From assembly GCF_001949145.1 (NCBI RefSeq), contig NW_019091475.1, positions 813,722 to 877,721 of the forward strand: a DNA stretch of 64,000 bases. The letters are read 5' to 3'. The DNA is from Acanthaster planci (Eukaryota; Echinodermata; Asteroidea; Valvatida; Acanthasteridae). The position numbers and the translations under genes were made by a program. Below are positions 1 to 13,334 of this stretch, in pieces. Each line of letters starts with the position of its first letter. Position 1 is the stretch's first letter. The notes under the pieces were generated by a model that saw only the letters and a list, made by a program, of their open reading frames with translations, made no database searches and was not told the origin of the DNA.

Positions 1-1090
1 TACCACAACCCCAAAACTATCACCAGACAACAAGTTCTAAGTTGTTCTAATGTGAATGTACCATGGCTGTTCCATCCTTACACCAATATCACCATGGTGC
101 TTGCTTTTTAACATTACATTCATTATGAGATAATGTGTGCAGTTGTACCGTAATATAGCATTCAGACAGTACTGACATCCTTTAGTTTTCACTTTCCTTT
201 CATCTTTTGTTACCCTCTAGTTAGACAGATGTGTACATAACTAATTACATTTTTCCGTTTTACAGGTTAAGACTCGATTTTATAACTGTGCTGTGACTTA
301 CTTGGATTTTACCGCCTTGGAAGCAGTGCATGTAACGCTAAAATGCAGTGTGCTTGCAAGACTGTGGCAGTTGTAGTGAAAATACACGGAAGGTCATTTT
401 GAGCGCCAAAACTGGAAGAATACATTCTAGTCTGGCATTAAACCTATGCCCTATCCGCCTCGAGCAGAAGCACCCCCTCATCAGTTGAAAAGAGCCACAT
501 TGGTTGGGAGTGTTCATTTTGTTGGTAGCGATGCAACCATGACGCATGCATTTCCTAGTCGTTCGTAAACCAGCAAAGTTCTGTTCTGACTAAAAGAGTC
601 TTCGTTGCTGAGAAAGAGCGCCCTCTTTGTTGCGCTTGTGGCCCATTGCAAATTCTGAATTTTGAAAAACTCTTTTTAATGTCAGGGGACTTGCAGCTGG
701 AGTAAGGGTACAACTGGTCGGAGAAATGCAGCCGGTTGTCCCAGTATTTTTGTTGTTGTTAGAGTCTCATGATTAGACTTTTGACTCGAACGCAGCCCTG
801 CAGAAATGACTACTTGTATTAATATATTTAGGAACACTGACTCGCTGAAAAAGCCACCAGGTAAAAAAAAACATGGAAAACATGATTTGATTTTCACTGT
901 AGCCTAGTAAACACAGCAGTATTTGATGTGAAAACTTTTCGTTTTTCATGGCTCTAGATACCTGTTTAAGAAAGTCCATAATTTTATTTAAATTTATGTG
1001 ATATCAAGGAAACAAATTAGTTTCCCAACTTGTCTGAGTTACAGATACATGTATTTGTACCTGTTTGATGCAACTCTCTCCGTGTTACAG
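1..1090 (+). other. SZT2 intron, 3' part (left edge of window)
   Basis: This stretch lies upstream of the first exon I can support, which follows a TTACAG acceptor at 1085-1090. The short open frames here have no family resemblance and no paired splice sites. A CAG-preceded frame near 266-331 (starting VKTRFYN) looks superficially like an exon but matches nothing I know in SZT2. I read the whole stretch as intron of the gene that continues to the left. Confidence 0.6.
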
Positions 1091-4000
1091 CGATCTCAGT
1101 CAGTGTCATCCAGCATTACTAACAGCGACGGCATGTCTCGTGTCAAGAAGCAGCGCAGCCTGGAGCAGAAGGAGGAGAAGAGCTGCTCCTCGGGATCCCA
1201 GCCCTCAACGCCGGTCAAGATCAAGGCCAAGGACCCAAGTCCCAAGGTTTGTAGGTTCTTATTTTTCCTCCAGAAAAAAATTGCAAATGTTAAAATGTAA
1301 CCTGTCACCGCAGTGTGTTACTCAAAGGCTGTTTTCCAATACTCAACTTTGTCTCCGTCTCAGGCTTCGTTCCCAAAACCAATCCCAGATTGTGGGCCTG
1401 AAGTGTTTAAATTCCATTGGATTACTGTAATTTTTGGCTTTCTTGCATCTTATTTGATGTTCTGTGGCACTATTAGACTGATTACTGCGCTTACAGCTTC
1501 AAAGTTAGCTAGTAAAAAACAGTTGAAGCCTGAGACAGAGCCGAAGTTGAGTATTGGAAAACGGCCAATATTTGCTCCTTGTCTGGTTGCTGTACTCTAA
1601 GTCAGCATGATAGGTATCTGCTTCGAGCGTGAATCGGAATATAATAATCAGTTTCCCTTTTGTGGGGACCTAGGCTGGTGTACATGGGGCAGGATCGGAC
1701 GTGCTGTGCCTGGCGCCCTGCTGACATGGTCCCCTTTAGCCTCTCTCACCTGTGCCTGTAAGGGGTTTTTCCGCACAGCGGCTAGCACACTGAGAATTGA
1801 CCACTGAAAATATGCAATCATTCTGTTGTCGTGCTGTGCTCATGTAGCTTATAAGACTTGCACCACGGCCTAGGTTGATATCACTTGTTAATTCATGAAT
1901 GTGTACATTTGCATTGGTGTGCATGCAGCGTTTTCTTTTCTTAGGTCTGTTAATTTCCTCCTTTTTTTCAAACCCTTGTGGGCAATCAAAAAAGTCTGTA
2001 CAAATACAGAAACTTCCACAGCTTGGACTTTCATGGTTGGTATCTCTGACCCTAGCTGTATGTCCGTCAGAAATGGCAAAAGAAAGGCTCAAAGTGAAAA
2101 GGACACTGAGGTTTTTTTTTATAAGGATTAGATTTTGACTTTATAAAGTTTGCTACCTTGGTGCCTCAAAAGAGTGTGATACAAAGTTTTGCGGTATTTT
2201 TGCACAATGTTAATTTATTGTTACTGTAACAAGATTCTTTCCTGCAGAAGCTCTCTAAATTTTTTGATGTACTTCATCAGACCAAGGAGAGTGGACATAT
2301 GACCAGGGATATGCCGGGTTGGCAGGCCCAGGAGTTGGAGCGGCGTCAAGACGAAGCCCTGAGACAGCGCCAGCGCGACGCGGAGGAGGGGAAAGTAGGC
2401 ATGCTGCACACATTCTTCAGGGACGTGGGATTCACATGGATGGACTACGAACACAGCCTCGGTAGGTCGTCGTTCCTCCATTACATGACTTTTTATATTT
2501 GTATTTTGCTTCATCTTCTCCCTGTATGTAACATTGGAAAGCTTTGACGTTGTCAAGATTTTACCCTGCTTGAAACTTAAGACAGCCCAGGCGTGGGTCA
2601 CTACAAAAGTGGCAAGTATGGAGAACTTGAGTTTGTTCCCACATAATGGGAAATAGTTCACACTGGAGTAAAGAATACACACCAGCACCATTGCCCAGAA
2701 ATTCATCCAGAAATGACTCTCTAACATTGTCAATGTCCACAAATTTCAAATGAGAAAAAAAAAAACCCACATTTTGAAAAATAACCTTCCTCCAGGTCAT
2801 GTTGTCTGTGTTGTTTCTAAGGAATGAAATTATCTACAGTCCTTTTCCCAGCACCAAGTTTTAAAGAGACTTACTGAATTCCCTTGCTCTTTGTACATCA
2901 ATTCAGATGTCCCTACCATTCACAAAGTCACGGAGGAACTCTCCAGCCGATTTTCTCTGGGACCAGTCGTCAACGAGCTTCTAACTAAGCTGCCATCCAT
3001 ATGCGCTGACCTGACAACCAAGGTGTACAGAGACGATGGAACCCATTACCAGCTGTGGGCTACCGCAGACCCAAAGGTTGGCTTTTTCTTAAACAGAAAA
3101 TTTGAAGTCAGTTGGTTTTTAAGTAAGGAAAGTGTGGTCTAGTGGTTCTGTAAGGTCTGTAATGTCCAAACAGAAAGTCAGGGGTTTGAATCCAGCTGCA
3201 GGCCGCAAGCCACTTCAACTTGTTCTCCTCTCACAACCCAGGAGTATACATGGGTACCAGCATTAGCTGGGGAGCAACCTGCAATGGACTGGCATCACAT
3301 GGGGAGGGGGAGACAGAAATATTCTCAGTTGTTTCCAAGGAAACTTGAGATAAACGGGGGCCTGATCAGTTATGTGGCTCGGTTAAGATTTTATTCTATG
3401 CTGCCTTTTTCAATTCAGAGAAATAAACTGAAATATAAGGATTATTATGCAAACTGATCTTTGTATCAGTAGCTACATTCTCATTGATAATCAAAATCCT
3501 GTGTATTGAAACTCCAGTTCGTACAAGTGCTTTGTGAGGCAATTTTGAACTTGTATAAATGTCTGTGTCTGGTACAAATTCAACATTGAATGCTTTTATT
3601 TATGTCATTTTATTGCCATCTTAAAAGCATCTTGTTTATTCTCTGTTGATTGCTTTGTCAGGAGAGCAAGTCCCAGGAAAAATTGACCAAAGACCAGACC
3701 CCGTTGGCTAAAGCCAGCTTCAAAAAACTGTTGCCAGGGAAATCGGAGAATTATGTGCTGATCGGTCGGAACATCCGTCAGTGGCGTTACAGCTTGGATA
3801 ACCCTTCCCCAGAAGATCTGGTGGACGTGCCCTCGTTGGTCAACCCATCTTGTAAATATTCAATGTGTTCAAATTTCCAGCACTCGAAAGAGTCTGAAAA
3901 AAATGTGTTTCAAAAGTTTTTTCAACCTTTCTAATTGTTCATCCTTTTCACAAGCATAACATCTTATGCCATGCATGAAGAAAACACAACCAGCTGATAC

Positions 4001-7000
4001 TAACAGTCATTACAAGTTTCCATTTTATTTATTTTGGCAGCACATAAGAGCTACCAGCGTTTCAAGCCCCTGGATCTGAACAGCTACAGTTCCTCAGAGA
4101 AGTTGAGTGAGAGGGATTTGAACCCCCTGACCAGTCTGATGGGACGATCTCAGGGCCTCCACCTGGTGCCCAGACAGCGTCTCCTCCTGATGCAAGTCAT
4201 CGACAAGAAGGTAAAGACTGATAAGGCTTTGGCGTGGCTTTTTATTAAGTTGATGTAGATTGGAATCCCCGTTGCTAGATAGCACAGGCTAGTTCTTGAC
4301 GCCGAGGGGTACAAGGTAAGTGCAACCGTTCAGGTTTGACTTTGTGTGGAGTTGAACCCCATCAAACCAAGGAGATGAGTTTCAGGGCCTCTACGTGGTT
4401 CTTGGTCGGCTGGATGTGGTTCACAACTGTGACCAACTGACCGTTCAACGTTTTGTCAACCACCAGTGGGACTGGTACAAAACTGTCTGTGCAGTAATGC
4501 AAGAAGTTGGGTTGAGGGCCATTTTTCGATTCTGGTTTGCGTGGATGTAGATTTTAACTTCAGACCACTAGACTTCTAGTTTACTGATGGGCCTGGTCAC
4601 TGCTGGTGATTTTTATACTTTGCTGCGTCTGTTTAAGCCAAGTTCTCCAAACTTCATCTCCATCACGTAATTACACTGTCCAGCTTGTAATCATCACTTC
4701 CCAAGTCATTTTATTTAGTGGTTACACACTTAAATGATTATCTAGGGGTCTCGGGTTCTAGCTCCAGTGTAGTCAATTTCTTGTCCTTCTCTTGATTGGC
4801 TTGAGGTGTGTAAACATTGATTTCCAGCTCATCTCTAAGCATCTATTGCCCTAAGGTCAATCTATACCTACAAAACCTTTGATGCGCTTTTGTGTTTTCA
4901 TTTTCATTTTCCTAGATTACGCTGTTTGTTTACAACTGGTCCAGTGAGCTGATGGACAGCCTAAAGACCATGCTTCACCGCCTGGTCATGTGGCATAACT
5001 CGCGCTCCCATCTTCTGGACTGTCTCGTCAGTCAGAAGATGGGGCTCTTCAATCACACCTACTTTGGCAAGAACAAGTTGGTAAGTTTAACCTTCAAGCA
5101 TTTCAGGAGTTTTAATTTGTTACAATTTTTGGCTGTGATCCATGTAAATCTCGGGAGCAACAATGTGACACGTCAGCACTGGGCCAGCAAAAACTTTGTT
5201 GGAAGAAGATTGTGTGACTTGAAAGTATAATTTCAAATACTTGAAAATATGTCAAAGTTTCAAATGGTTTGAAACAAACCTCACTAAGCCCTAGGTAAGT
5301 TTTGAACCCACAGATGCTTGGAAGGGAGAAACAGGTTGGTACCATTGTGCCAACTTGAACTGCTGATTTTTCGTATACGTCTCAATGGAATGTCCAGGGA
5401 CAAATTTGGTGTTTCTGAACAGAGAAACATATTAGATGTAGGAATTATAAGCTTAGCAAAACTAGGTTTCGAGCTAAAATATCATGCAGTGATAATGGTT
5501 CATGACTGGTTCTCGGCTCTTTGCATAGCATGTAAATCTGTTAAACAGCATATGTAATTTCTACTCACTAGATTCTTGAAAATGGACCAAAGATTTGGCA
5601 GAATTAGATGCCTTGTTGTGGAAAGATGCTTGACTTAAAAAAATAGACTTCCTCTTTTTGTGTTTCCCTTTGTCTGTGAAATAGAAAGGGAATCCATTCT
5701 GTCGTTCCCTGGAGGAGATCGAGTCACTGGTCAAGTACACCGTCCCACCCCAGAGGGAGTTCTTATCACGGATGCCAGTCACCGCCCCCAAGTCGGCCCG
5801 CCGTCTCCACCGCAGCCTGCCGCCCTTCGACGAGACCCTTCGCAACGCCAAAGTCAGGCGTCCCCTCCACCGGAGCAACTACGGGGTGGCCAAGGACCCT
5901 GTGGTTAGGCAAGGAGCGCATATGTTGGAAGGCTGTGTCGTCGCTAAGAAAGGTGAGATCTGGGGGACCAGTTTCAAGGAGTTGGCTGAGCACAGCAATT
6001 TGCTAAGCAAAGACAAGATTTACTCATCAAATATAGGTTGCCACCTTAAATATCATGCCTTGTACCCATCTTGTGACTGGTACTTACCAATTTCTAACTT
6101 AGCGCATAACTTTTTTTTTTACGTTTTCCTCTAAGTGGCTCTCTGAAATTCCTACAATTCCAACATCTTGTTTTGTTGATGCTCCGCCCTTTACAGAAAC
6201 CGAGATGCTGAAGAAACTAGAGAACCTGTACTTGACTTGGCAGAAGAGAGGCACCCAGACGACCCAACCAGTCGCTGTAAGTCAAAAGTCACGCTCCTTC
6301 CTTCAGTTGCTGGCGCACTGACATGCAAAACCGTTTATTTTGAGGAGAGCGACACAAGAAGATATGTTCTTGTCCTCAGGCTTTTAGCTGTTGTCAGAAA
6401 AGGTCCTCTTGGGTATTGTGTGGGCTAACATTATGGGAGGATGTGATGTGAAAGTAACAAAGGGAAACCCAATGCCTTGTCTGCTGTGCGGATAATACTT
6501 TTAAGTAAAATCAAGAAAAAAGAATTTGAACTGTTAACAGTTAACAGATTTGGTCTTTAAAAAACATAAACACATCACATACTCTTTAGTGCATGTGAAT
6601 CAGTAGTGTATGTCAAAACAAAATGAGCCTTTCAGACTTAAAAGCCGACTCAGTCTTGCGTGGTGAGTGAAAGTGTTTATTCAAAACAGGGCACAAGGCA
6701 TAGTCCTCATTTTGATAGAGCAGGTCCAAATTGTCACAGATTCACTCATACAGTTCAAGTCTTTTCAACTTTGGTGTTCGGCAGAGGGAGACCCTAGACC
6801 TTTTGAAGCTGTCCTCCCGTATCGTTCACTACTGTGCCACCCCCCTGCTCTTCAGTACGCTCTGGCGCCACCTGGTCATGGGCGTCGGTTCAGATGACGC
6901 CGGCCAGTCTGCCCCTTCGCCCCCCGTGGGTGGAACTGCGGCCGAGGAGGCCTGGCATATGGACCTCCGGTCCTCCTTCCTGCAGCAGTACGTGCAGTGT

Positions 7001-10000
7001 CTACAGAAGTTGGGCCTGACACCAGTGGAGACCAAAGTGTCGTCGCCCAGACAGATGTAAGTGCATTCTTTATCTTCGCCAACTACCATTCCCTGGGGTC
7101 TGACATATTTTTTAGAGTATTTATATATTTTGTATTTTTTTTCTTCTGTAGGATCAAAACAGTCCGGCATAAGGAGCCCATACGGAGCCAGAGTCCTGTC
7201 CACAGGAAGTCCTCCACCACAGCGTCCGCATCACAGCATCTGCAGGTGACCTCCGCCGGTGGCATCATTCTCATAGAGCTTTCATTCCAGGTAGGGACAT
7301 GTCCTTGTCGCAATACCTGCTCAGAGCAGAATTTAATTTCAACCCAAATTTCTGTGTCCCGCACCTAAACAATATGTGTTTCAATATGCGCAATCACTTC
7401 TGTGTTATTGTTATATGCTGTGTAATAGTACATGGAGCCTTCCAAAAAGAAAACGTTGGATTTGCAGATTTCTTAAGATGTTAACTTGATTTTAACTCTT
7501 GTTTATTATTAACAGCGTAAAATGTTTGTTTAAAAGCACAGACTTTTGAGCGCACCTACTTACAGCTCTTACAGAGCTTGTTGAAAGATATTTCCCCGTT
7601 TTTGGTACTTGTGCTTTGATGTGATAGTTTCCCAGAGTGAAACTATTTCCAATGATTATGACCTGTGTTCTGTTGTTAGCATGCTTACTTCTGTGTGAAG
7701 ATCTTTGCCTTTGAGAGTTCTCGAGTACCAGCTGGGGAGGACATTAATCAACAGGTGGGTCCTATTAGTGGGTCTAATATACAAATATTGACTGACTGTG
7801 AGGGCAATAGATCACACCTGAATGAGTATCTGTGCTTTGCTAGATAGCAGGCTGATATGTCATTGCAGGTCCTAGATTTTCAGGCCTTGTCGTGAAAGGA
7901 TGATAGTGGTTGATCTTGTCAGTGGGTGTAATATACAAATATTGACTGGTTGTGAGGGCAATAGATCATGTCTAAATGAGTATCTGTGCTTTACTTGGTA
8001 GCAGGCTGATTTCTTATTGCTACTCCTAGAGTTTCAGGCCTTACAGTTAAAGGATGATAATAGTTTATCTCGTCAGTGGGTGAAATATACAAATATTGAC
8101 TGGCTTTGAGGGCAGTGGATTGTGTCTGAATGAATATCTTTGCTTTGAGAGTTCCCGACTACTAGTTTGGTTGATAATCAACACATAAAACTTGTTAACG
8201 GGTCTGACACACATATATGAATGAACATTGAGTTTTTGCCATTTGTTTTTCTCTCAGCATGTAATGAAATTTCGTTTCTGATCTCAGTTCTCTTAACTTC
8301 TCTCTTACCTTGTAACAGCCTGTGCTTATGATGGTATGGTTAGAAACCCAATCAGTCCATGAGTAAAACTGATGCCTTTTTTTGGTAATCGTCAGCTTGC
8401 CAAGTTATTTACGGATGACTGCGACCAGTACAAGGACCTGATCCATATCCACTCCTTCGCCCATGATTTCCACCTGCGCACCGTCCAGGCCTACTTCCAT
8501 CGGCCCCAGATGGGGTTCAAGTCCCGCTACCACGTCACCAGCTTCCTGGCAGACTTTGTCAAGTTCTACACGCCCAGGCCCAAGTTCTGTCGTAACCACG
8601 TTCACGAGGGTAGTGCATTCCGAACATGACAAGTCATTCTCTGCTCATTGTTTTCGCATTTTGACTTCCTATATATTACTGTAGTGATCTGTCTGCTGCT
8701 TGTATATTGTGTGTGCCATTTGAAAGCTACCTGGCTGTTAATTGCGAGTGGTACATAGAGGCCACCTGCATAGAGTGGCCAGATGTCCATTTTGGTCAGG
8801 TGTCCATTGTCACCTGTCCATTATGACCATGACTGTTTTGCAACCTGCCCACATGGCTGTGTTGGAAATCCCCTTTGCAATGTGAGAAGCCTTTCTCAGT
8901 TGAAATATCAGCAATTCATCTCCATCCAGTTTAAAATAAAATCTGAATTTGCTTTCAAAGAATTTCACTTTTCAAAGGCTTTTCCCAATTTAAAAAAAAA
9001 ACCCATCCCCCACAGAATAGGCCCTATGAAATGATGATTTTTTTTTACAATGTTGTATTCCTCGCCAGAACGGCAAGGATTCTTGAGCCACAACACCCCT
9101 GCCCCTCTGCTGTACCAATACCTGATGGAACACCATCCTACCAACATGAAGCGACTCAGCATGGCCAAGCCACCGATAGCCCTGTGTCCAAACCCCCAGG
9201 AAGGTACTGCCGAGAGCGAGGAAGAGGAGTACGCCATCGTCAGCCACCAGTTCAGGGTCTTAAAAGACAACAAAGGTGACTCCTTCTGTCATGTGAAACG
9301 AGCGGAACGTCTTGTGGAAAGGCTAACCTCAACCACAATGCAGTGGTCAATTGTTTGGTGGTCAGTCGTTCGGGAGTTCAGAATCTGCAATTCCGTTGTT
9401 AAAGGATTTGATTAAAAAGGAATTCACCCCCTTGTTTTTCTGAAAACTGTAACCACTTCATGAAATACTTATTTGGTCTGATATATGACTTTTTGTAATT
9501 TGAAAGGGTAATGTTTGACACTGAAGGAGGTAACCAACGTGGCAGTCTTACTTTTGAAACAGCCACAACTGAGCATTACACTTTTGTCTCTTTTTCTGTA
9601 ATGTGATTGCAAGATTACTTGGTGTACTTGATTCTACCAGATTGATGCAAAACTTTTTGGTAGTGTGAACCACACACTTGTTTAACAGGCATTGCATGCT
9701 TAACTGGCATGGTATTGTGGAAGTCTTAGGTTCGAACCCCTCTTCTGTCAGTAAACTCTGTTCAATAGGGCATTCAACTCGGTGATGGGGTTAACTGTTT
9801 ATGCCATCCATCAGGGAATCGTGCAGTGGATGAATTTGACTGCAGTCTGGTCATCTGCTGGAACAAGAGCGAGTACCAGAGCCAGACCCGGCCCAACTCG
9901 CCCACCCCGACGACCCCTGACCCCGCGGGCACCGGCATGATGACCCATGAGGCGGCCCCCGCAGCAGACGCCAGCCCCAACCTGCTGAACCTCTGCTTCT

Positions 10001-13000
10001 ACGTGATCGTGACCAGCAAGCGAGAGCTGTACCCCATCCATCAAGGCTGGGCGAGGAAGTCGTCACGATACAGCCTGACAGAGCTAGACAACCCACCTTG
10101 CGAGAGTACGTCTCCATTTTATTGGGGGAGGGTTGGAGATGTGAAGTGGTTTTTTTTTCTTTGATTGGGAACGTAATCTTGTCAAAGTTTGTAAGCACAT
10201 CTGTTCCAAGCCATTTAGCTCATTGGGCAGGTGTTAACCTCTGGTTTCCTTACCATGAAACAACCAAGACTATTTCAACCCCCCCCGGCTCAGATGTCAG
10301 TCCATAAAAGGCTGCTCCCCAGCTAATGCTGGTACCGAGGTATACTCCTGAGTGAAGAGAAGCAAGTAGGGGCAAGCTTGCCCAAGGGTATAATATAGGG
10401 CGGGCAGGTGAACTCAGACCCCAGACGCTGTAGTCATGAGTCACAAGCCCTAGCCAGTGGGCCAAATGCACCCCTATGCTGGAGTTTGCGGCCTCTCAGA
10501 ATTTAAGCCTAAGAAATTAGACTATTGGATTATTGCTACAGAAAGAAAGTCAAAATTACGATGGAATTACTTAATATTCAACACTGTCAAGACCCACTCA
10601 CATTTGGAAAAAATGTGTTCCACTTTTGGAAAATTTGTACTTAGAAGGGTGGATTATGGTTTAAAGTAATTGGTTTGCTTGAAATGGCTGCTGCAAGTGC
10701 TGTTGTCTTTGAACACTGAACTAGCTATTCTGCTTATTGGGTTTTGGTTTTGCAATTGTAAAGGATTATAAATTAAATCTATTGTTTCTGTTTTGGATTT
10801 GTATGTATGTAGACACACACAGTTACATGATCTTGAAGGAAGAGGTACAGCGAGCCAAGGAGAGAATCATCCACACAGTGCGGCAGGCCGCCAACAACTG
10901 CCGACGAGACACGCTGTGGAGCCAACTCCTGCAGGGCGAGACCATCGAAGAGGGCGGAGCTGCTGCCTCCACCAGTGGGAGGAAGACCAAGAAGAAAGAG
11001 GGAGAGGAGCAGAGGGACGTAAGTTTGAAGGAGAAGTCATCCTGTCCAGGGTTTCACTGTCTGCCAGGCCTACATGATGCGCACTCACTGAGGACTGGTC
11101 TTTGTCCCTTTACAATGTCCATAAGTATGGTCTTGGTCAATTGAATTTATATTTCTAAAAATCTCGAAAATCTCGCTGCGACAGACCATCAGGTGGGTTG
11201 TTGGTACAGCATCTTGCTCAAAGACACAGAACAGAGCCATAAGCCAAGTTTGTCTTTTTCAAAGAAATGCCTGTCAACATGTTGTGATCCACTCCTCGTC
11301 TTCTTCGCATTCTTTTGACTACAAAATGCTCAGCCTTAAAAATGTAAACAGTTACATTTCTCAACAGACAACAGATGCAGAAAGGAGTTGCTGATTTGAA
11401 TTTAAAAAAAAATGATAAAATGGAATTGAATTGTAGGATCTAGTGTCTGTCTCTTAACAGTGATCATTTTCCCCAAACAGGATGCTCCCTTTTCCCGTAG
11501 GGTAAAGCCTGTTGGTGTGCCCGACGATTTGTTCTACCACTCTCAAAAGGTCGATTGCTTTGTGCCGAATGATATATGGCATTGTTGCCAGGCTTAGCTG
11601 ATAGAGCTTAACATTACACCTCGCCTAACAAGAGATCTTCTCTCGCAAAACCTGTCCATAAAGAGCCGCTGACGTGGAAGTCGCTGCTGCGTTAGATGCA
11701 ACATCTTGAGTGTTTCTCGTTTTGTGCCTTTCATGTCCCCATGTTAGCACTTGGAAATTCTGGCTTTGCTGTCTTGTGTGTGTCTCTTTTTCAGTGCCGG
11801 CCATGCTGGCGCGTTGCCATTTTTTAATAATTAGCAAAGAAGAGTGTTGTGTTGGTGGTTTGTTGTCTAACACAGGTATCAAAGTGCATGTGGTGGGTGG
11901 ATTTGACAAACGCAGATACAAAAATCTTTAGGCTAGCAAACTGAGAACCAAGATGAAATGAAAGATCAACAACAGTGGGCTGGATAACTCAATTAGTAGA
12001 ACTCTGGCATAGTATTCCATGCCGTGTTTGATTATTAAGTTTATATTAAAAACTCAATTCAAAATTTGCCATCATAATCACTATTCTTGAGTTCTGCAAA
12101 TTGAGTCTCAAATGCGTAGAAGAGTCCTGAAGTTTAGAGCACTGGCTCTGTAATTTGATGTTTGTAACGTTCTGCTTTGACAGCCGAACATCCTGCGCAT
12201 GACCTACCCAGAGTTCAAGGTCCTCCTGGATACAGTACACCAAGTGCCCCTCACACAGATTGACGAGAAACTGGTCCCCCTGCTCAGTAATGGTATCACC
12301 TGGTACGATGGCCTGCTCCGATTCCTGAGGGCAAAGTTTAGCATGATGACTCGGTAAGCGATCAATCAGGTTTACCTCAGTCATGTGTGGAATCTGGAAT
12401 CAGAAAAAAAGGAGCCTTTGGTTTTGTGGGTTCAAAATCCTCAGCACATTTTTTTTCTAGGAAGCTCTCTGAATCTGTGAAAATGAGTCCATCAACTAAG
12501 CTGGCACTTTGTTTAGTACTTTTAAGAACCTCTATATTTGCCCCCTTTTTTCCAATGTCTTAGTTTATTTTCACTCTTGTAGTCAAAAGTCTTTCATTTA
12601 TTGACCTTGTGTATAATTCGAAATATTGCAATATGGAAATAAATGTTGAGTCCACCAAAAAAAAAAAAAAATGGTTAGGAAATTTCATGTAGTTGTAATG
12701 GTGGATGACTTTATGATTAATGAATCCATGAAAGGTGTTGAAATTTTACCAACCGCACTTGATACGCACGTGAGTCTACGCCCATGGCTGCAGCCTCTTC
12801 CCAAAGAATTGTAATTTCAAGACCCAGCTAATTTGGACACGGTCTTACAGTCACATTTTGCCCTGGGTTGCTACACAGTTACTTCTCCTTTGCCCGAATC
12901 AAACTGAGGAGTGCCATCGTTGGTCAGGTAACCTGATGCAGTATTGGACTGTTGCCTCATATTCTGTTGCATAGATTCTTCACCAGTGAGGATAGACTGG

Positions 13001-13334
13001 TCAGCCATCTGGCCCTGGTCAACCCCAACCACACTGACATGATGGTCCTGCTGACGGTAGACAAACAAGCCAACATGTCGGTGAGTTGGCTCCAGTGGCC
13101 AAAAAGCTTTTTACCATTCTTTTTTCTAATGCTGTGAGGAGTCTTGCCTCCGATGTCTCTAGCAACTGTCACTCACCTTTTGTCTTGCAGGAGCTCGTTG
13201 CTCTGTACCGTGAGGATCCAAAAGAGCCGGCCGAGGCCGGCGTGTCCAGCAGTCAACAGGTCATGGCAACGCATAGACAGGTGGAAATTGTGGTCAACGC
13301 CGTGGCCTATTACATGTGGACCATGATAACGTGA
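1091..13334 (+). CDS. SZT2: SZT2 (KICSTOR subunit), C-terminal third, 19 exons
   Basis: SZT2 is a giant protein (about 3,400 aa in vertebrates) of the KICSTOR complex, which recruits GATOR1 to lysosomes and restrains mTORC1 when nutrients are low. The exons read from splice sites are 1091-1246, 2248-2461, 2907-3076, 3662-3851, 4041-4210, 4916-5080, 5685-5952, 6197-6276, 6785-7056, 7152-7290, 7680-7754, 8396-8609, 9069-9275, 9815-10105, 10813-11018, 11481-11549 (less certain), 12184-12353, 12975-13080 and 13191-13334. All phases agree and give about 1,100 codons ending in YYMWTMIT and TGA at 13332-13334. Typical SZT2-like stretches include GMLHTFFRDVGFTWMDYEHS, FVYNWSSELMDSLKTMLHRL and LNLCFYVIVTSKRELYPIHQ. 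The rest of the gene lies left of the window. The family call rests on remembered resemblance, without an alignment. Expression is probably constitutive, but no promoter is visible here. Confidence 0.85.
3131..3400 (+). repeat. tRNA-derived SINE, copy 1 (in SZT2 intron)
   Basis: The head resembles a tRNA: an A-box-like TGGTCTAGTGG near 3135 and a B-box-like GGTTTGAATCC near 3183. A body with CAGCATTAGCTGGGGAGCA and a tail ending near GGCCTGATCAGTTATG follow. The body and tail recur in inverse orientation at 10197-10478. The structure (pol III boxes, shared body, two copies) supports a SINE. Confidence 0.7.
7701..8215 (+). repeat. 154-bp tandem array seeded by an SZT2 exon
   Basis: Units starting ATCTKTGC occur at 7701, 7828, 7982 and 8136. 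The downstream marker TATACAAATATTGACT recurs with its GTGGGT start at 7768, 7922 and 8076, spacing 154 bp. The first unit is the 3' part of the coding exon 7680-7754 plus its donor. The last unit still resembles the exon (TTTGAGAGTTC versus TTTGAGAGTTC) but has lost one base, gains an in-frame TAG, and has ACACATAAAA where the donor ACAGGTGGGT should be. The middle two units have diverged further. These are non-coding relics of exon duplication. Confidence 0.75.
9686..9760 (+). repeat. Short tRNA-like SINE head fragment
   Basis: A B-box-like GGTTCGAACCC near 9730 lies downstream of GCTTAACTGGCATGG, which could be a degenerate A box. No cloverleaf folds convincingly and no SINE body follows. 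This is probably a truncated SINE head in the intron before the exon at 9815. Confidence 0.35.
10197..10478 (-). repeat. tRNA-derived SINE, copy 2 (inverse orientation)
   Basis: Read on the minus strand, this segment contains CAGCATTAGCTGGGGAGCA, the preceding GGAGTATAC..GGTACC, and a tail with GTTGTTTC..AGGAAAC. All three match the copy at 3131-3400 in the same order. The head near 10478 has a degenerate promoter. It lies in the SZT2 intron between exons 9815-10105 and 10813-11018. Confidence 0.65.
11481..11549 (+). CDS. SZT2: Candidate small SZT2 exon with weak donor
   Basis: A good acceptor (CCCCAAACAG) is followed by 23 in-frame codons, DAPFSRRVKPVG then VPDDLFYHSQK, and a weak donor AAG|GTCGAT. 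The exon is phase 0 on both sides and fits between the flanking exons, which end and start in phase 0. Including or skipping it keeps the frame. An alternative donor, AGG|GTAAAG, 21 bases in would make a 7-codon microexon. Transcript data would be needed to choose between these. Confidence 0.5.
12657..12671 (+). repeat. A15 tract after AATAAA-like string
   Basis: A run of 15 A follows GAAATAAATG by about 15 bases inside an SZT2 intron. This is the usual look of the 3' end of a retroposed sequence, but no source gene or element is recognisable upstream. It could equally be a simple A tract. Confidence 0.4.

Noticed and set aside
266-331. Exon-like frame after TTTTACAG near the left edge
   Set aside because: It is short, ends at a poor donor and matches no SZT2 segment I know. 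Phase with the next exon cannot be tested.
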